A DNA stretch of 64,000 bases from Microbacterium testaceum (GTDB lineage Bacteria; Actinomycetota; Actinomycetes; Actinomycetales; Microbacteriaceae). The stretch covers positions 186,001 through 250,000 of the forward strand of contig NZ_BJML01000001.1 of the NCBI RefSeq assembly GCF_006539145.1, given 5' to 3'. The notes under the pieces are model-generated. The model was given only the letters and a program-made list of their open reading frames with translations, did not search any database and was not told where the DNA came from. Made by a program: the position numbers and the translations under genes. Below, piece after piece: positions 27,512 to 37,794 of this stretch (position 1 is its first letter; every line of letters begins with the position of its first letter).

Positions 27512-29377
27512 ATGACTCCCTCTTCGCCTCCGCCCCGTCTTTCGACACCGCGCGCGCTCGCGCGGCTTCTCCCCATCGCCCGGCCGGTGCTCCCGCGTCT
27601 CATCGCGGGTGCCGTGACCGCCCTCATTGCGAGCCTCCTGGCGCTCGCGATCCCGCTGGTGCTCGAGCAGATCGTCGCCGGTCCCATCGCCTCGCTCGAT
27701 CCCGCTGCCCTGGTGTGGGGGTCGCTCGCCGTGCTCGCGCTCGGTCTCGCCGAGGCCGCGATGGTGTGGCTGCGGCGCTGGTTCGTGCTCGCGCCGGCGA
27801 CCAAGGTCGAATACGACCTCCGCCAGTCGTTCTACTCGCGCTTGCAACGCCTGCCGGTCGCGTTCCACGACCGGTGGCAATCCGGTCAGTTGCTCTCGCG
27901 CATGATGCAGGACATCAGCATGCTCCGCCGCTGGCTGGCCTTCGGCGTCATCCTCCTCGTCGTCAACATGCTGACGATCGCCATCGGCGCCGTGCTGCTC
28001 TTCCGCTGGCACTGGCTGCTCGGCGCGCTGTTCCTCGTCACCTCGGCGCCCGTGATCTACGTCGGATTCCGTTTCGAGAAGCGCTACGGCGCGCTGACCC
28101 GCCAGAGCCAGGACCAGGCCGGAGACCTCGCCACGTCCGTAGAAGAGAGCGTCCACGGTATTCGCGTCCTCAAGGCTTTCGGCCGCGGTGCGCACGCCCT
28201 GAAGAAGTTCACCCGCCAGGCGGAGTCGCTGCGCGAGACCGAGATCGACAAGGCCCGCGCGGTCGGATGGATCTGGTTCTGGCTGGTGCTGCTGCCCGAC
28301 ATCGCGTTCGCGGTCTGCCTGGGCGCGGGCATCGTCCTGACGCAGCTGGGTCAGCTGCAGGTGCCGGAGCTCGTCGCTTTCTTCGCGATGGCGACCGTGC
28401 TGCGGTGGCCGATGGAGTCGATCGGCTTCCTCTTCTCGTTCCTGCTCGACGCGCGCACGGCGACCGACCGCATCTTCGAGGTGTTCGACGAGCAGAACAC
28501 CATCGTCGATCCCGAGAACCCGCGCAGCATCGCTGAACCCCGCGGGGAGCTCACCTTCGAGAACGCCCATTTCCGGTACCAGGATGCCGCGGACACCGAG
28601 CGCGACCTGCTCGACGGAGTCGACCTGGTGCTGCACCCGGGCGAGACGATGGCGCTCGTGGGCCTGACAGGTTCGGGCAAGACGACGCTGACGACCCTCC
28701 CCGGCCGCCTGTACGACGTCACCGGCGGACGCGTGCTGATCGACGGCGTCGATGTGCGCGACCTCACGCTCGCCGAACTGCGGCGTCACGTCGGTATGGC
28801 GTTCGAAGACGCGACGCTGTTCTCGCAGACTGTGCGCGACAACGTGCTGCTGGGTCGAGAAGACCTGACGCCCGGTTCGGACGAAGCCGACGAGATCCTG
28901 CGCGAAGCACTGCAGGTCGCCCAGGCCCAGTTCGTCTACGACCTGCCCGACGGACTCGACACCGTCATCGGTGAAGAGGGGCTCAGCCTCTCCGGCGGAC
29001 AGCGTCAGCGTCTCGCCCTCGCGCGTGCCGTCGCCGCGCGCCCGGCCGTGCTCGTGCTCGACGATCCGCTGTCGGCTCTCGATGTCGACACCGAGGCGCT
29101 CGTCGAGGACGCCCTGCGAGAGGTCCTCAGCGAGACGACCGCCCTGGTCGTCGCGCACCGCCCGTCGACGGTCACCCTCGCCGACCGGGTCGCCCTTCTG
29201 GAAGAGGGTCGCATCACCGCGGTCGGCACGCACTCCGATCTGCTGCGCGAAAGCGACCACTACCGTTACGTGATCTCGAGTCTCGAAGAGGCCGAACAGG
29301 CCGAACGCGAAGCCCGCACCGGGGCCATCCCCGTCATCACCGACGATGCCCTCGCCGATAAGGAGGCGACCCGATGA
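27512..29377 (+). CDS. ABC exporter half-transporter A (degenerate ATP site subunit)
   Basis: A 621-residue half-transporter of the multidrug/lipid type: membrane domain with six helices (about 20-320) and a nucleotide-binding domain (about 350-590). Walker [10 protein letters not shown] and signature LSGGQRQR are normal, but the residue after Walker B is Asp ([12 protein letters not shown]) where the catalytic Glu is expected; the switch His is kept in VVAHRPST. This is typical for one partner of heterodimeric exporters such as BmrCD or TM287/288. ATG 27512 is chosen by homology of the N terminus; ATG 27440 in frame is possible. It overlaps the next gene, which encodes the partner. Confidence 0.9.
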   Translation: MTPSSPPPRLSTPRALARLLPIARPVLPRLIAGAVTALIASLLALAIPLVLEQIVAGPIASLDPAALVWGSLAVLALGLAEAAMVWLRRWFVLAPATKVEYDLRQSFYSRLQRLPVAFHDRWQSGQLLSRMMQDISMLRRWLAFGVILLVVNMLTIAIGAVLLFRWHWLLGALFLVTSAPVIYVGFRFEKRYGALTRQSQDQAGDLATSVEESVHGIRVLKAFGRGAHALKKFTRQAESLRETEIDKARAVGWIWFWLVLLPDIAFAVCLGAGIVLTQLGQLQVPELVAFFAMATVLRWPMESIGFLFSFLLDARTATDRIFEVFDEQNTIVDPENPRSIAEPRGELTFENAHFRYQDAADTERDLLDGVDLVLHPGETMALVGLTGSGKTTLTTLPGRLYDVTGGRVLIDGVDVRDLTLAELRRHVGMAFEDATLFSQTVRDNVLLGREDLTPGSDEADEILREALQVAQAQFVYDLPDGLDTVIGEEGLSLSGGQRQRLALARAVAARPAVLVLDDPLSALDVDTEALVEDALREVLSETTALVVAHRPSTVTLADRVALLEEGRITAVGTHSDLLRESDHYRYVISSLEEAEQAEREARTGAIPVITDDALADKEATR

Positions 29378-31191
29378 GCACCGCCACCGTCTCCGGAACC
29401 AGCGGCGAAGACCGCTCCGATTACACGCGCGATGAGAGCCGGTCGATCCGCCAGCGTTCGCTGCGCCTCCTCGGCACGCTCGTGTCCCCCCTGCGCTGGC
29501 AGCTCGTCCTGGCCGGTGCCGTTCTCGTCGTGTCGACCGCTCTGCGCGTCGCCGGGCCCGCGCTGATCGCCTTCGGCATCGACAACGCCCTGCCGGCCGT
29601 CATCGAGCGATCGGACTGGATGCCGACCATCGGCGTCGTCGGCGTGTACCTGCTCGCGGGCATCGGCGGTGCCGTCCTCATCGGGTGGTACGTGGTCGTC
29701 GCTGCGCGCCTCACCCAGGCCGTCATGCTCGACCTCCGCAAGCGCATCTTCCTGCACACGCAGAAGCTGAGCCTCGAGTTCCACGAGTCCTACACCTCGG
29801 GCCGCATCATCTCGCGTCAGACGAGCGACCTCGACACGATCCGCGAGTTGCTCGACGGCGGTCTCAACGAGCTCGTCTCGGGTGTCCTCTACGGACTGTT
29901 CACCCTCGGCGCCCTGTTCCTCATCGACTGGCAGTCGGGTCTGATCCTGACCGTCATGGGGATCCCGATGTACCTGCTCATGCGTTGGTTCTACTCGCGC
30001 TCGCAGGTCATCTACCGCGAATCGCGCGTGATCAGCGCGCAGGTGATCGTGAAGTTCGTCGAGTCGATGACCGGCATCCGCGCCGTCAAGGCGTTCCGCA
30101 AAGAACCCCGCAACGACCAGGAGTTCGGCAAGCTCGCCGCCGACTACCGCGACGTCAACATGCGCTCGATCAAGCTCTTCGGCACCTTCGAGCCCGGGAT
30201 CATGGCGGTCGCCGCGGTCTCGGTCGCCGTCGTTCTGCTCTGGGGCGGCGGCCGTGTGATCGCCGGGCCCCTCGAGATCGGCGTGCTCACCGCGGCTGTG
30301 CTGTACGTGCGCAACTTCTTCTCGCCTCTGCAGGAAGTCGCCTTCTTCCTCAACTCCTACCAATCGGCGACAGCGGCACTCGAGAAGGTCTCGGGGGTTC
30401 TGGAAGAGGAGCCGACGGTTCCCGACCCGACCGACCCCGTCGACCTGTGGACCGCGAAGGGCCACGTGCGCTTCGACGATGTGACCTTCGGGTACTCCGA
30501 CGACCGCGTCACCCTGCCGCACTTCTCGCTCGACCTCCCGGCCGGGCAGACGGTCGCCCTCGTCGGTACGACGGGTGCCGGAAAGTCGACGCTGGCGAAG
30601 CTGGTCTCGCGGTTCTACGACCCCTCGAAGGGGGCCGTGACCCTCGACGACGTCGACCTGCGCCGTCTGCACCCGAAAGATCTGCGTCGCGCGATCGTCA
30701 TGGTCACGCAGGAGGCCTACCTGTTCAGCGGAACCGTGGCCGACAACATCGCCCTCGGAAAGCCCGATGCCACGATGGACGAGATCCGCGCCGCCGCCCG
30801 CGCCGTGGGGGCCGACGCGTTCATCTCGAAGCTGCCCGACGGCTACGACACCGATGTGAACAAGCGCGGTGGCCGCGTCTCGGCGGGTCAGCGTCAGCTG
30901 ATCTCGTTCGCCCGCGCGTTCCTGGCAGACCCGGCCGTTCTGATCCTCGACGAGGCCACGGCTTCGCTCGACATTCCGAGCGAGCGCCAGATCCAGAACG
31001 CGCTGCAGACGCTCCTCGCCGACCGCACGGCCATCATCATCGCCCACCGCCTGTCCACGGTGGCGATCGCCGACCGCGTCCTGGTGATGGAGCACGGCCG
31101 CATCATCGAGGACGACACTCCCGCCGCGCTCATCGCGGGGACGGGCAAGTTCGCCCAACTGCACGCCGCCTGGCGCGAGTCCCTCGTCTGA
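29374..31191 (+). CDS. ABC exporter half-transporter B (catalytic ATP site subunit)
   Basis: A 605-residue partner of the preceding protein, with six membrane helices (about 40-330) and a C-terminal ATPase domain. It has the catalytic Glu ([12 protein letters not shown]) and Walker [10 protein letters not shown], but the signature is VSAGQ instead of LSGGQ, so the two proteins complement each other: the active site is formed by Walker motifs of B and the LSGGQ of A. AAGGAGG precedes the start, which overlaps the stop of subunit A. Substrate unknown; drugs, peptides or lipids are possible. Confidence 0.92.
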   Translation: MSTATVSGTSGEDRSDYTRDESRSIRQRSLRLLGTLVSPLRWQLVLAGAVLVVSTALRVAGPALIAFGIDNALPAVIERSDWMPTIGVVGVYLLAGIGGAVLIGWYVVVAARLTQAVMLDLRKRIFLHTQKLSLEFHESYTSGRIISRQTSDLDTIRELLDGGLNELVSGVLYGLFTLGALFLIDWQSGLILTVMGIPMYLLMRWFYSRSQVIYRESRVISAQVIVKFVESMTGIRAVKAFRKEPRNDQEFGKLAADYRDVNMRSIKLFGTFEPGIMAVAAVSVAVVLLWGGGRVIAGPLEIGVLTAAVLYVRNFFSPLQEVAFFLNSYQSATAALEKVSGVLEEEPTVPDPTDPVDLWTAKGHVRFDDVTFGYSDDRVTLPHFSLDLPAGQTVALVGTTGAGKSTLAKLVSRFYDPSKGAVTLDDVDLRRLHPKDLRRAIVMVTQEAYLFSGTVADNIALGKPDATMDEIRAAARAVGADAFISKLPDGYDTDVNKRGGRVSAGQRQLISFARAFLADPAVLILDEATASLDIPSERQIQNALQTLLADRTAIIIAHRLSTVAIADRVLVMEHGRIIEDDTPAALIAGTGKFAQLHAAWRESLV

Positions 31192-31205
31192 CCGGCAGTG
31201 CACAC

Positions 31206-31239
31206 CGGATGCCACGTCCTCTCGGGGGCGTGGCATCCG
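31206..31239 (+). terminator. hairpin after the ABC exporter genes
   Basis: An 11-bp perfect stem (31206-31216 with 31229-31239) and a 12-base loop, 14 bases after the stop. Arms contain GGATGCC/GGCATCC. There is no T tract. Confidence 0.6.
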
Positions 31240-31282
31240 TGTTCCTGCGGGCCCACCGGGGGCCGCCCCGCCGTCCACGTCG

Positions 31283-31365
31283 CCAGCGGATTCGGACGAG
31301 TGCAAGGGATTCGGATGCAATGCTGATTCTGACCCGAATCCGTTGCTTGGCGCCGAATCTGTTCG
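31283..31365. repeat. 19-bp-pitch palindromic element, GCAACGGATTCGG family, copy 1
   Basis: Two forward 13-mers ending in GATTCGG at 31295 and 31314 (19 apart) and two reversed ones starting CCGAAT at 31334 and 31353 (19 apart); total 83 bases. It lies in the 368-base gap between the exporter genes and the DUF559 nuclease gene, which holds nothing else but the terminator and copy 2. Confidence 0.85.
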
Positions 31366-31441
31366 CGTGCATGGGGTGATCCCGCCGGCCGCGGAGCGGC
31401 GCGGGGCCTGCTCGCACTTCGCACGGCCGCACGCCGCGCGG

Positions 31442-31524
31442 GCAACGAATTCGGAGGTTTGCACCAGATTCGGATCGGCAGACCCGAAGCGTCCGAATCC
31501 GTTGCACTCATCCGCATCCGTTGG
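31442..31524. repeat. 19-bp-pitch palindromic element, GCAACGGATTCGG family, copy 2
   Basis: Forward 13-mers end at 31454 and 31473, reversed ones start at 31493 and 31512, again 83 bases in all and the same spacings as copy 1. It ends 35 bases beyond the stop of the minus-strand DUF559 gene. Confidence 0.85.
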
Positions 31525-31559
31525 TCTCCGTGAGACGGGGTGGTGCCGCTTCCTCCCGG

Positions 31560-32396
31560 TCATCGCGCGAGATGCAGTCCCTGAGCGATCACCGTCGAGA
31601 GCGTGCGCTCCACGCTGGCCCAGTCCGTCACCACGTCGCGATAGCTGAAGCGCAGCACGGTGTAGCCGCGGGAGATCAACTCGCGATCGTGGGCGAGATC
31701 GCGCTGCCGGTCCTGAGGAGTCGAGTGATAGGCGAAACCGTCGAGCTGAACGACGAGACGGTCACCGATCAGAACATCGACGCGGTGGCCAGCGATGAGC
31801 ACCTGCTGGCGCACCGACACGCCCCAGGGGGACAGGCGCACCACGAAGATCGTCTCGAGCCCGGAGTCCGACCGCCCCGTCGCGATCGAGGCCAATCGCC
31901 TCGATGCGGGAGTCCGCCATGACATCTTCGCGACGGCGTCGGGGTGCAGGCGTTCGTGCCGCAGCGCCGATTCCCACACGATCAGGGCCTGCTCGAACGG
32001 AAGACAGCTTGCGACGTGCTCGAGACAGTCGGGAACCGACTCGATGAGGTGATGTGCGGGCAACGGCACGAGAGGAGCCGACCAGTGCGTGACGACGTCG
32101 GCGGGCGGAGCGTGGCCGTCAGGTTTCACCGCGACGTGAAGCGACGAATCGACTCCCTCGGGGATCCACCAGCCACGCACGGAGGCGGCGCTGACGCATG
32201 CGAGCCTGCCGGAAGCCTGGGCGGCGCCGACGAGAGCGGCGGGGGCGTTCTTCGTCGTAACCCAGTATCGCCTGACTCGGTCGACCTCGCCCCGCGTGAT
32301 GGTTGCGCGCAGTCGACTGGCCGGGATCCCGGCATCCAGGATCTGCTGACGGTGCACGATGCCGCCGCGCGCTGTCACCCACTCGGCGATGTCCAT
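31560..32396 (-). CDS. DUF559 (Vsr/PD-(D/E)XK-like) nuclease-fold protein with N-terminal AbiEi-like helix-turn-helix
   Basis: A 278-residue protein. The N terminus (MDIAEWVTARGGIVHRQQILDAGIPASRLRATI, shortened: residues 1-33) resembles the winged helix of AbiEi-type antitoxins and related proteins. The C-terminal 100 residues are DUF559: Glu in SGLETIF, then GHRVDVLIGDRLVVQLDG with the acidic pair and FAYHSTPQDRQRDLAHDREL, ending in YTVLRFSYRDV; this is a Vsr-like nuclease fold. Such proteins are common in Microbacteriaceae and their role is unknown. ATG 32396 follows CAGGGT by six bases; ATG 32414 is an alternative. It is flanked on both sides by elements of one palindrome family. Confidence 0.75.
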   Translation of the reverse strand: MDIAEWVTARGGIVHRQQILDAGIPASRLRATITRGEVDRVRRYWVTTKNAPAALVGAAQASGRLACVSAASVRGWWIPEGVDSSLHVAVKPDGHAPPADVVTHWSAPLVPLPAHHLIESVPDCLEHVASCLPFEQALIVWESALRHERLHPDAVAKMSWRTPASRRLASIATGRSDSGLETIFVVRLSPWGVSVRQQVLIAGHRVDVLIGDRLVVQLDGFAYHSTPQDRQRDLAHDRELISRGYTVLRFSYRDVVTDWASVERTLSTVIAQGLHLAR

Positions 32397-32494
32397 GGGC
32401 CCACCCTGCTCCACCGAGCAGAGGAGGATGCGCCGAGCCGGGGCAGATGTGCAGGGGACCGTCGATCCGCATCCTGGGGAGGAGGAGTGGCGAT

Positions 32495-32578
32495 TAAACA
32501 GAATCGGATCGCTGCAACAGATACGGACGACGAAGCCTATACAGATCCGAATCTGTTGCCTGAATCCGAATCTGTTGC
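32495..32578. repeat. 19-bp-pitch palindromic element, GCAACGGATTCGG family, copy 3
   Basis: Forward 13-mers end at 32507 and 32526, reversed CCGAATCTGTTGC copies start at 32547 and 32566. Both pairs have a 19-base pitch and the centre is one base longer than in copies 1 and 2. It lies upstream of the DUF559 gene, whose other side carries copies 1 and 2. Confidence 0.85.
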
Positions 32579-32633
32579 AACGCCAACGCAGCGCCGCGCG
32601 AACCCGACGCCGCGCCCGCGGGCGCGGCGGGTT

Positions 32634-33086
32634 CTACACCCGTGCGCGGGCGATGACCTCGCCGTACTCCGTCTCGCCGACGGGCTCGAACCCCACGCGC
32701 TGGAAGAACGCCTCGGGACCGCCGACGCCGGGTTCGTAGATGACATCGACGTGGTCCATGCCGCGGCCACGGGCCTCTTCGAGGACAGCAGCGATCGCGT
32801 AGCTGCCGACACCGCGGCCCTGCTCGTCGGCGTCGACGTTGATGCGCCACAGCACCGAGCGGAAGTGCTCCTCGTGCGCGTCCGGGTCGAAGTTCGCGCT
32901 GACGAAGCCGACGACCTCGTCGCCGTCGAGCACGACGCGCTGCCACGACGTCTGCGGGTTGCTGACGGTCGCCGCGATGCCGTAACTGACCGGCGCGAGG
33001 AACTGCTCCTGCCCGGGCTTGAGCGACAGGGTGTTCACGGCCACGATCGTGGCGGCGGACAGTTCGACGAGACGCAGGTCAGCCAT
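32634..33086 (-). CDS. GNAT family N-acetyltransferase (BltD/spermidine acetyltransferase-like)
   Basis: A 150-residue stand-alone GNAT enzyme. N-terminal VELSAATIVAVNTLSLKPGQEQFLAPVS, strand WRINVDADEQGRGVGSYAIAAVLEEA with the acetyl-CoA loop Q/R-G-x-G-x-G/A (QGRGVG), and YEPGVGGPEAFFQRVGFEPVGETEYGEVIA at the C terminus are close to polyamine acetyltransferases of the BltD type. The -10 box TAGCCT lies six bases before the ATG on the minus strand. The acceptor, a polyamine or another amine, is not certain. Confidence 0.88.
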   Translation of the reverse strand: MADLRLVELSAATIVAVNTLSLKPGQEQFLAPVSYGIAATVSNPQTSWQRVVLDGDEVVGFVSANFDPDAHEEHFRSVLWRINVDADEQGRGVGSYAIAAVLEEARGRGMDHVDVIYEPGVGGPEAFFQRVGFEPVGETEYGEVIARARV

Positions 33087-33173
33087 GGGCCCAGGCTAGC
33101 GGCACCCCGACCCCGCCCCCAAGATCGCATGCCGTCGCATGCGGTTCTCGTCACCTGTGCATACGCTGGGCGG

Positions 33174-33707
33174 GTGCACGATGCTGACCGGCCCCTGCGA
33201 GCGCCCGAGACGAGCGCGGGGCGTCACCGGATCGCCCTGTCCTGCACGGTGCACGTTCCGCAAGGCGTTCAGGATGCCGCTCTGCTCGCGTTCGAGCAGG
33301 CTCTGCAGCGCGCGCACCTGCGTGCCGCGCCGGAGCGAGCGGCCCACGCGAACCCGGGTGCGACGGGAGAGACGCTCACCGTCTACGAACGTGGCAGCTT
33401 CCTCGCCGAAACACTCTTCAACGGGACCGGTCTGTCCCTGCTCACCACCCGTGTCGGACCCCTCTCGATGCAGGCGGTCGTCGTCCTCACGACGCGCACG
33501 GTGAACGATCTCAGCCGCGTCATCGTGTCGATGGTGGTCGGGGGAGAGGTCGCGCCCGAGATCGCCCGAGAGGTGGATGCCGCCATCGACGACCTCGTCG
33601 CTCGTGGCGTCGTCGTCGACGGCCCCGGCTGGGCGCGGGCGGTCGACGTCCCCCGCGAGAGCCTGGGGCACCCGCAGACCGCGCGAGAGCACGGCATCCG
33701 GGGCTGA
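33174..33707 (+). CDS. hypothetical protein (177 aa)
   Basis: An unrecognised soluble protein. The part SFLAETLFNGTGLSLLTTRVGPLSMQAVVVLTTRTVNDLSRVIVSMVVGGEVAPEIAREVDAAI (residues about 80-145) alternates hydrophobic and polar residues and looks folded; the N-terminal 30 residues and the C-terminal tail are polar. Start GTG 33174 is supported by TACGCT six bases upstream, the leaderless pattern of this genome. It lies between a GNAT gene and icd, on the icd strand, but with 114 bases and a separate promoter between. Confidence 0.65.
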   Translation: MHDADRPLRAPETSAGRHRIALSCTVHVPQGVQDAALLAFEQALQRAHLRAAPERAAHANPGATGETLTVYERGSFLAETLFNGTGLSLLTTRVGPLSMQAVVVLTTRTVNDLSRVIVSMVVGGEVAPEIAREVDAAIDDLVARGVVVDGPGWARAVDVPRESLGHPQTAREHGIRG

Positions 33708-33745
33708 GAAGTCCTCTCCAGACGGCGGAGGGATGCCGAGAACTA

Positions 33746-33761
33746 TCTCGACATCAAGAGA
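33746..33761. promoter_or_regulatory. operator-like palindrome before icd, shared with sucCD
   Basis: TCTCGACATCAAGAGA, whose reverse complement matches 15 of 16 bases of the sucCD site at 7368. The icd -10 box is TAGGCT at 33778-33783, so the palindrome covers about -44 to -29 and would block or replace -35 recognition. Both TCA genes probably answer to one regulator. Confidence 0.55.
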
Positions 33762-33821
33762 CTTTGCCCACGTGCGATAGGCTGAAACGCAACCCTGGCC
33801 GCCTCTACGGAGAGATCTGAC

Positions 33822-36041
<2,220 letters not shown>

Positions 36042-36051
36042 GCCTGAGAAC

Positions 36052-36090
36052 GGAAGAGGGGCGGATGCCGTTGGCATCCGCCCCTCTTCC
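36052..36090. terminator. terminator after icd
   Basis: A perfect 18-bp stem (36052-36069 with 36073-36090) with a 3-base loop, ten bases after the icd stop. The inner arms are GGATGCC/GGCATCC. It can work in both directions. Confidence 0.85.
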
Positions 36091-36095
36091 GTTCG

Positions 36096-36158
36096 CGTGA
36101 GCGGCCAGAAATCGTCGCCCGGCCCGGCGTCAGGCGACGCTTCTTGGCCCCTCACGCG
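36096..36158. repeat. imperfect inverted repeat between icd and the L,D-transpeptidase gene
   Basis: Arms of about 24 bases at 36096-36119 and 36133-36156 share CGTGAG, GGCCA and CGTCGCC in inverted order with several mismatches. It resembles the other intergenic palindromes, but the 19-bp pitch is not clear here and I see no second copy. Confidence 0.5.
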
Positions 36159-36216
36159 CCACGGGCACCCCGGGAGTCGGGCCGCTCACGCAGGTACGAG
36201 ACGCACCGGGGAAACG

Positions 36217-36252
36217 AAGAGGGGCGGATGCCGATCGGCATCCGCCCCTCTT
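36217..36252 (-). terminator. terminator after the L,D-transpeptidase gene
   Basis: A perfect 16-bp stem (36217-36232 with 36237-36252) with loop GATC, 12 bases beyond the minus-strand stop. It differs from the icd terminator mainly in the loop, so the two look like copies of one hairpin. Confidence 0.85.
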
Positions 36253-36264
36253 GGAGACCCGGGC

Positions 36265-37665
36265 TCAGTAGTGGACCGAGACCTCGGTGCCGCGGTAGGC
36301 CCAGTCGTACAGCTCTTTGGCCTGCGGGATCGTCATGTTGATGCAGCCGTGGCTCATCGGCGTTCCGAAGTTGTTGTGCCAGTAGGTTCCGTGGAAACCC
36401 TCGTCGCCGTTGAAGTACGCGACCCAGGGCACGTCCTTGGTGCAGTAGTCGTACCCGGGAACGCAGCCCATGTCCTGCATCGGGGTCTTCCAGCCGATAC
36501 GGAAATTGCCGGTGTGGGTCGCGTGGTCGCCCGCGCCCGACGAGATCGTGTACGTGCGGTACACCTCGCCGTTCTGCCAGAGCGTCGTGGTCTGCGTGCT
36601 GAGGTTGACGTCGATGCGGCGCTCGGTCTTGGCGGTGTCGAACGCCGTCTCGGTGACGGGGAGGGCGTACCGCCCGTTGCCTTCGGCGAGCTGCTTCGCG
36701 AAGGCTGCGGCCACTCCGCTGGTGTCGCCGAGCGCCCGGCCGGTCTGGCCCTCGGCGAGGGCCTTGATGACTTCTCCGCCGGTGTCGACGATCACGTCGG
36801 CGTTGACGGGGGCGCGGTCGACAGCCCCGGGCAGGCCCGCGACGGCGGATTGGATCGCGGCGGTGTCGGCCGAGATGGCGAAGTCGCCCTTGCCGTCGGG
36901 GGTGACGGTGAGCCACGAGGCGGCGGTGGCGCGGTCGACGGGGACGGTGCGCTCTTCGCCGACGTAGAAGCCGACCGAGTCGAGGATGCCGTTGAGCGTG
37001 GCGACGGCGGCACCGGCCTCATCGGTCGAGACGGGGGCGTCGACGGGCACGAGGCTCGCGGTGACGGTCGCGCTGCTCTGACCCGCGTCGAACGCGGACT
37101 GCAGGGCCGCGGTCACGGCGGCGACGTCGATGCCTTCGCCGGCTTCGGCGGGGGTGGCGACGTACGCCTGCGAGCCCGCGTCGTACGCGATGGAGGCGTC
37201 GACGGGCGCACGGTAGGTGCCGGGGGCGCGGTTCTTCAGCGCGGTGGCGGCCTCGTCGGCGTTCACCTGCACCTGCACGCCGGTGCCCTCGGGGAACCAC
37301 GAAGCGGGCTTCCACATGGGGTTGTCGGCGAAGGCCTTGTCGGCGAGGGCGGCCGCGTCGACGGTCGCGCCGAGGTCGGCTCCCGTGACGGTGACAGCGC
37401 CGGCGGGGGAGTCGACGGTGATGGCGGTCTCGGCCAGGCGGTTCGAGATCGCCTGGGCGGCGGCACCGGCGGTGAGACCGCCGATCTGCACGCCCGCGAC
37501 CGAGGCTCCGGGAGCGATCAGCACGAGCGAGGCGGCGATGAGAGCCACGGCCGTCGCGCCGGCGGGGATGCCGATCCAGAGGCCGGAACGGTTCTTGCGC
37601 TTCGTCGGCTCGGGCGGTGCCCAGGCGTAGGTTGCGCCGTCGGTGCCAGGTGCGCCGTCGGTCAT
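36265..37665 (-). CDS. L,D-transpeptidase with putative peptidoglycan-binding repeats
   Basis: A 466-residue membrane-anchored cell-wall enzyme. A Pro/Lys-rich cytosolic start is followed by one membrane segment (about 29-52, LWIGIPAGATAVALIAASLV), two PG-binding-4-like repeats in the exported middle region, and a YkuD domain at the C terminus. The catalytic motif HGTYWHNNFGTPMSHGCINM is complete, with Cys441 as nucleophile. It probably makes 3-3 cross-links in peptidoglycan or attaches other groups to it. It is a single-gene unit with its own terminator. Confidence 0.93.
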   Translation of the reverse strand: MTDGAPGTDGATYAWAPPEPTKRKNRSGLWIGIPAGATAVALIAASLVLIAPGASVAGVQIGGLTAGAAAQAISNRLAETAITVDSPAGAVTVTGADLGATVDAAALADKAFADNPMWKPASWFPEGTGVQVQVNADEAATALKNRAPGTYRAPVDASIAYDAGSQAYVATPAEAGEGIDVAAVTAALQSAFDAGQSSATVTASLVPVDAPVSTDEAGAAVATLNGILDSVGFYVGEERTVPVDRATAASWLTVTPDGKGDFAISADTAAIQSAVAGLPGAVDRAPVNADVIVDTGGEVIKALAEGQTGRALGDTSGVAAAFAKQLAEGNGRYALPVTETAFDTAKTERRIDVNLSTQTTTLWQNGEVYRTYTISSGAGDHATHTGNFRIGWKTPMQDMGCVPGYDYCTKDVPWVAYFNGDEGFHGTYWHNNFGTPMSHGCINMTIPQAKELYDWAYRGTEVSVHY

Positions 37666-37794
37666 GAGTCAAACCCCCCGATAGTCAGTCTTCCTATGCT
37701 ACGAGTGGATGTTGCGCATACGCCCTGAGCAATATCACGGTCTGATCACGTCGATGGCGCGACGCGGCCATAACGGCCGAGAACGACGCGGAGG

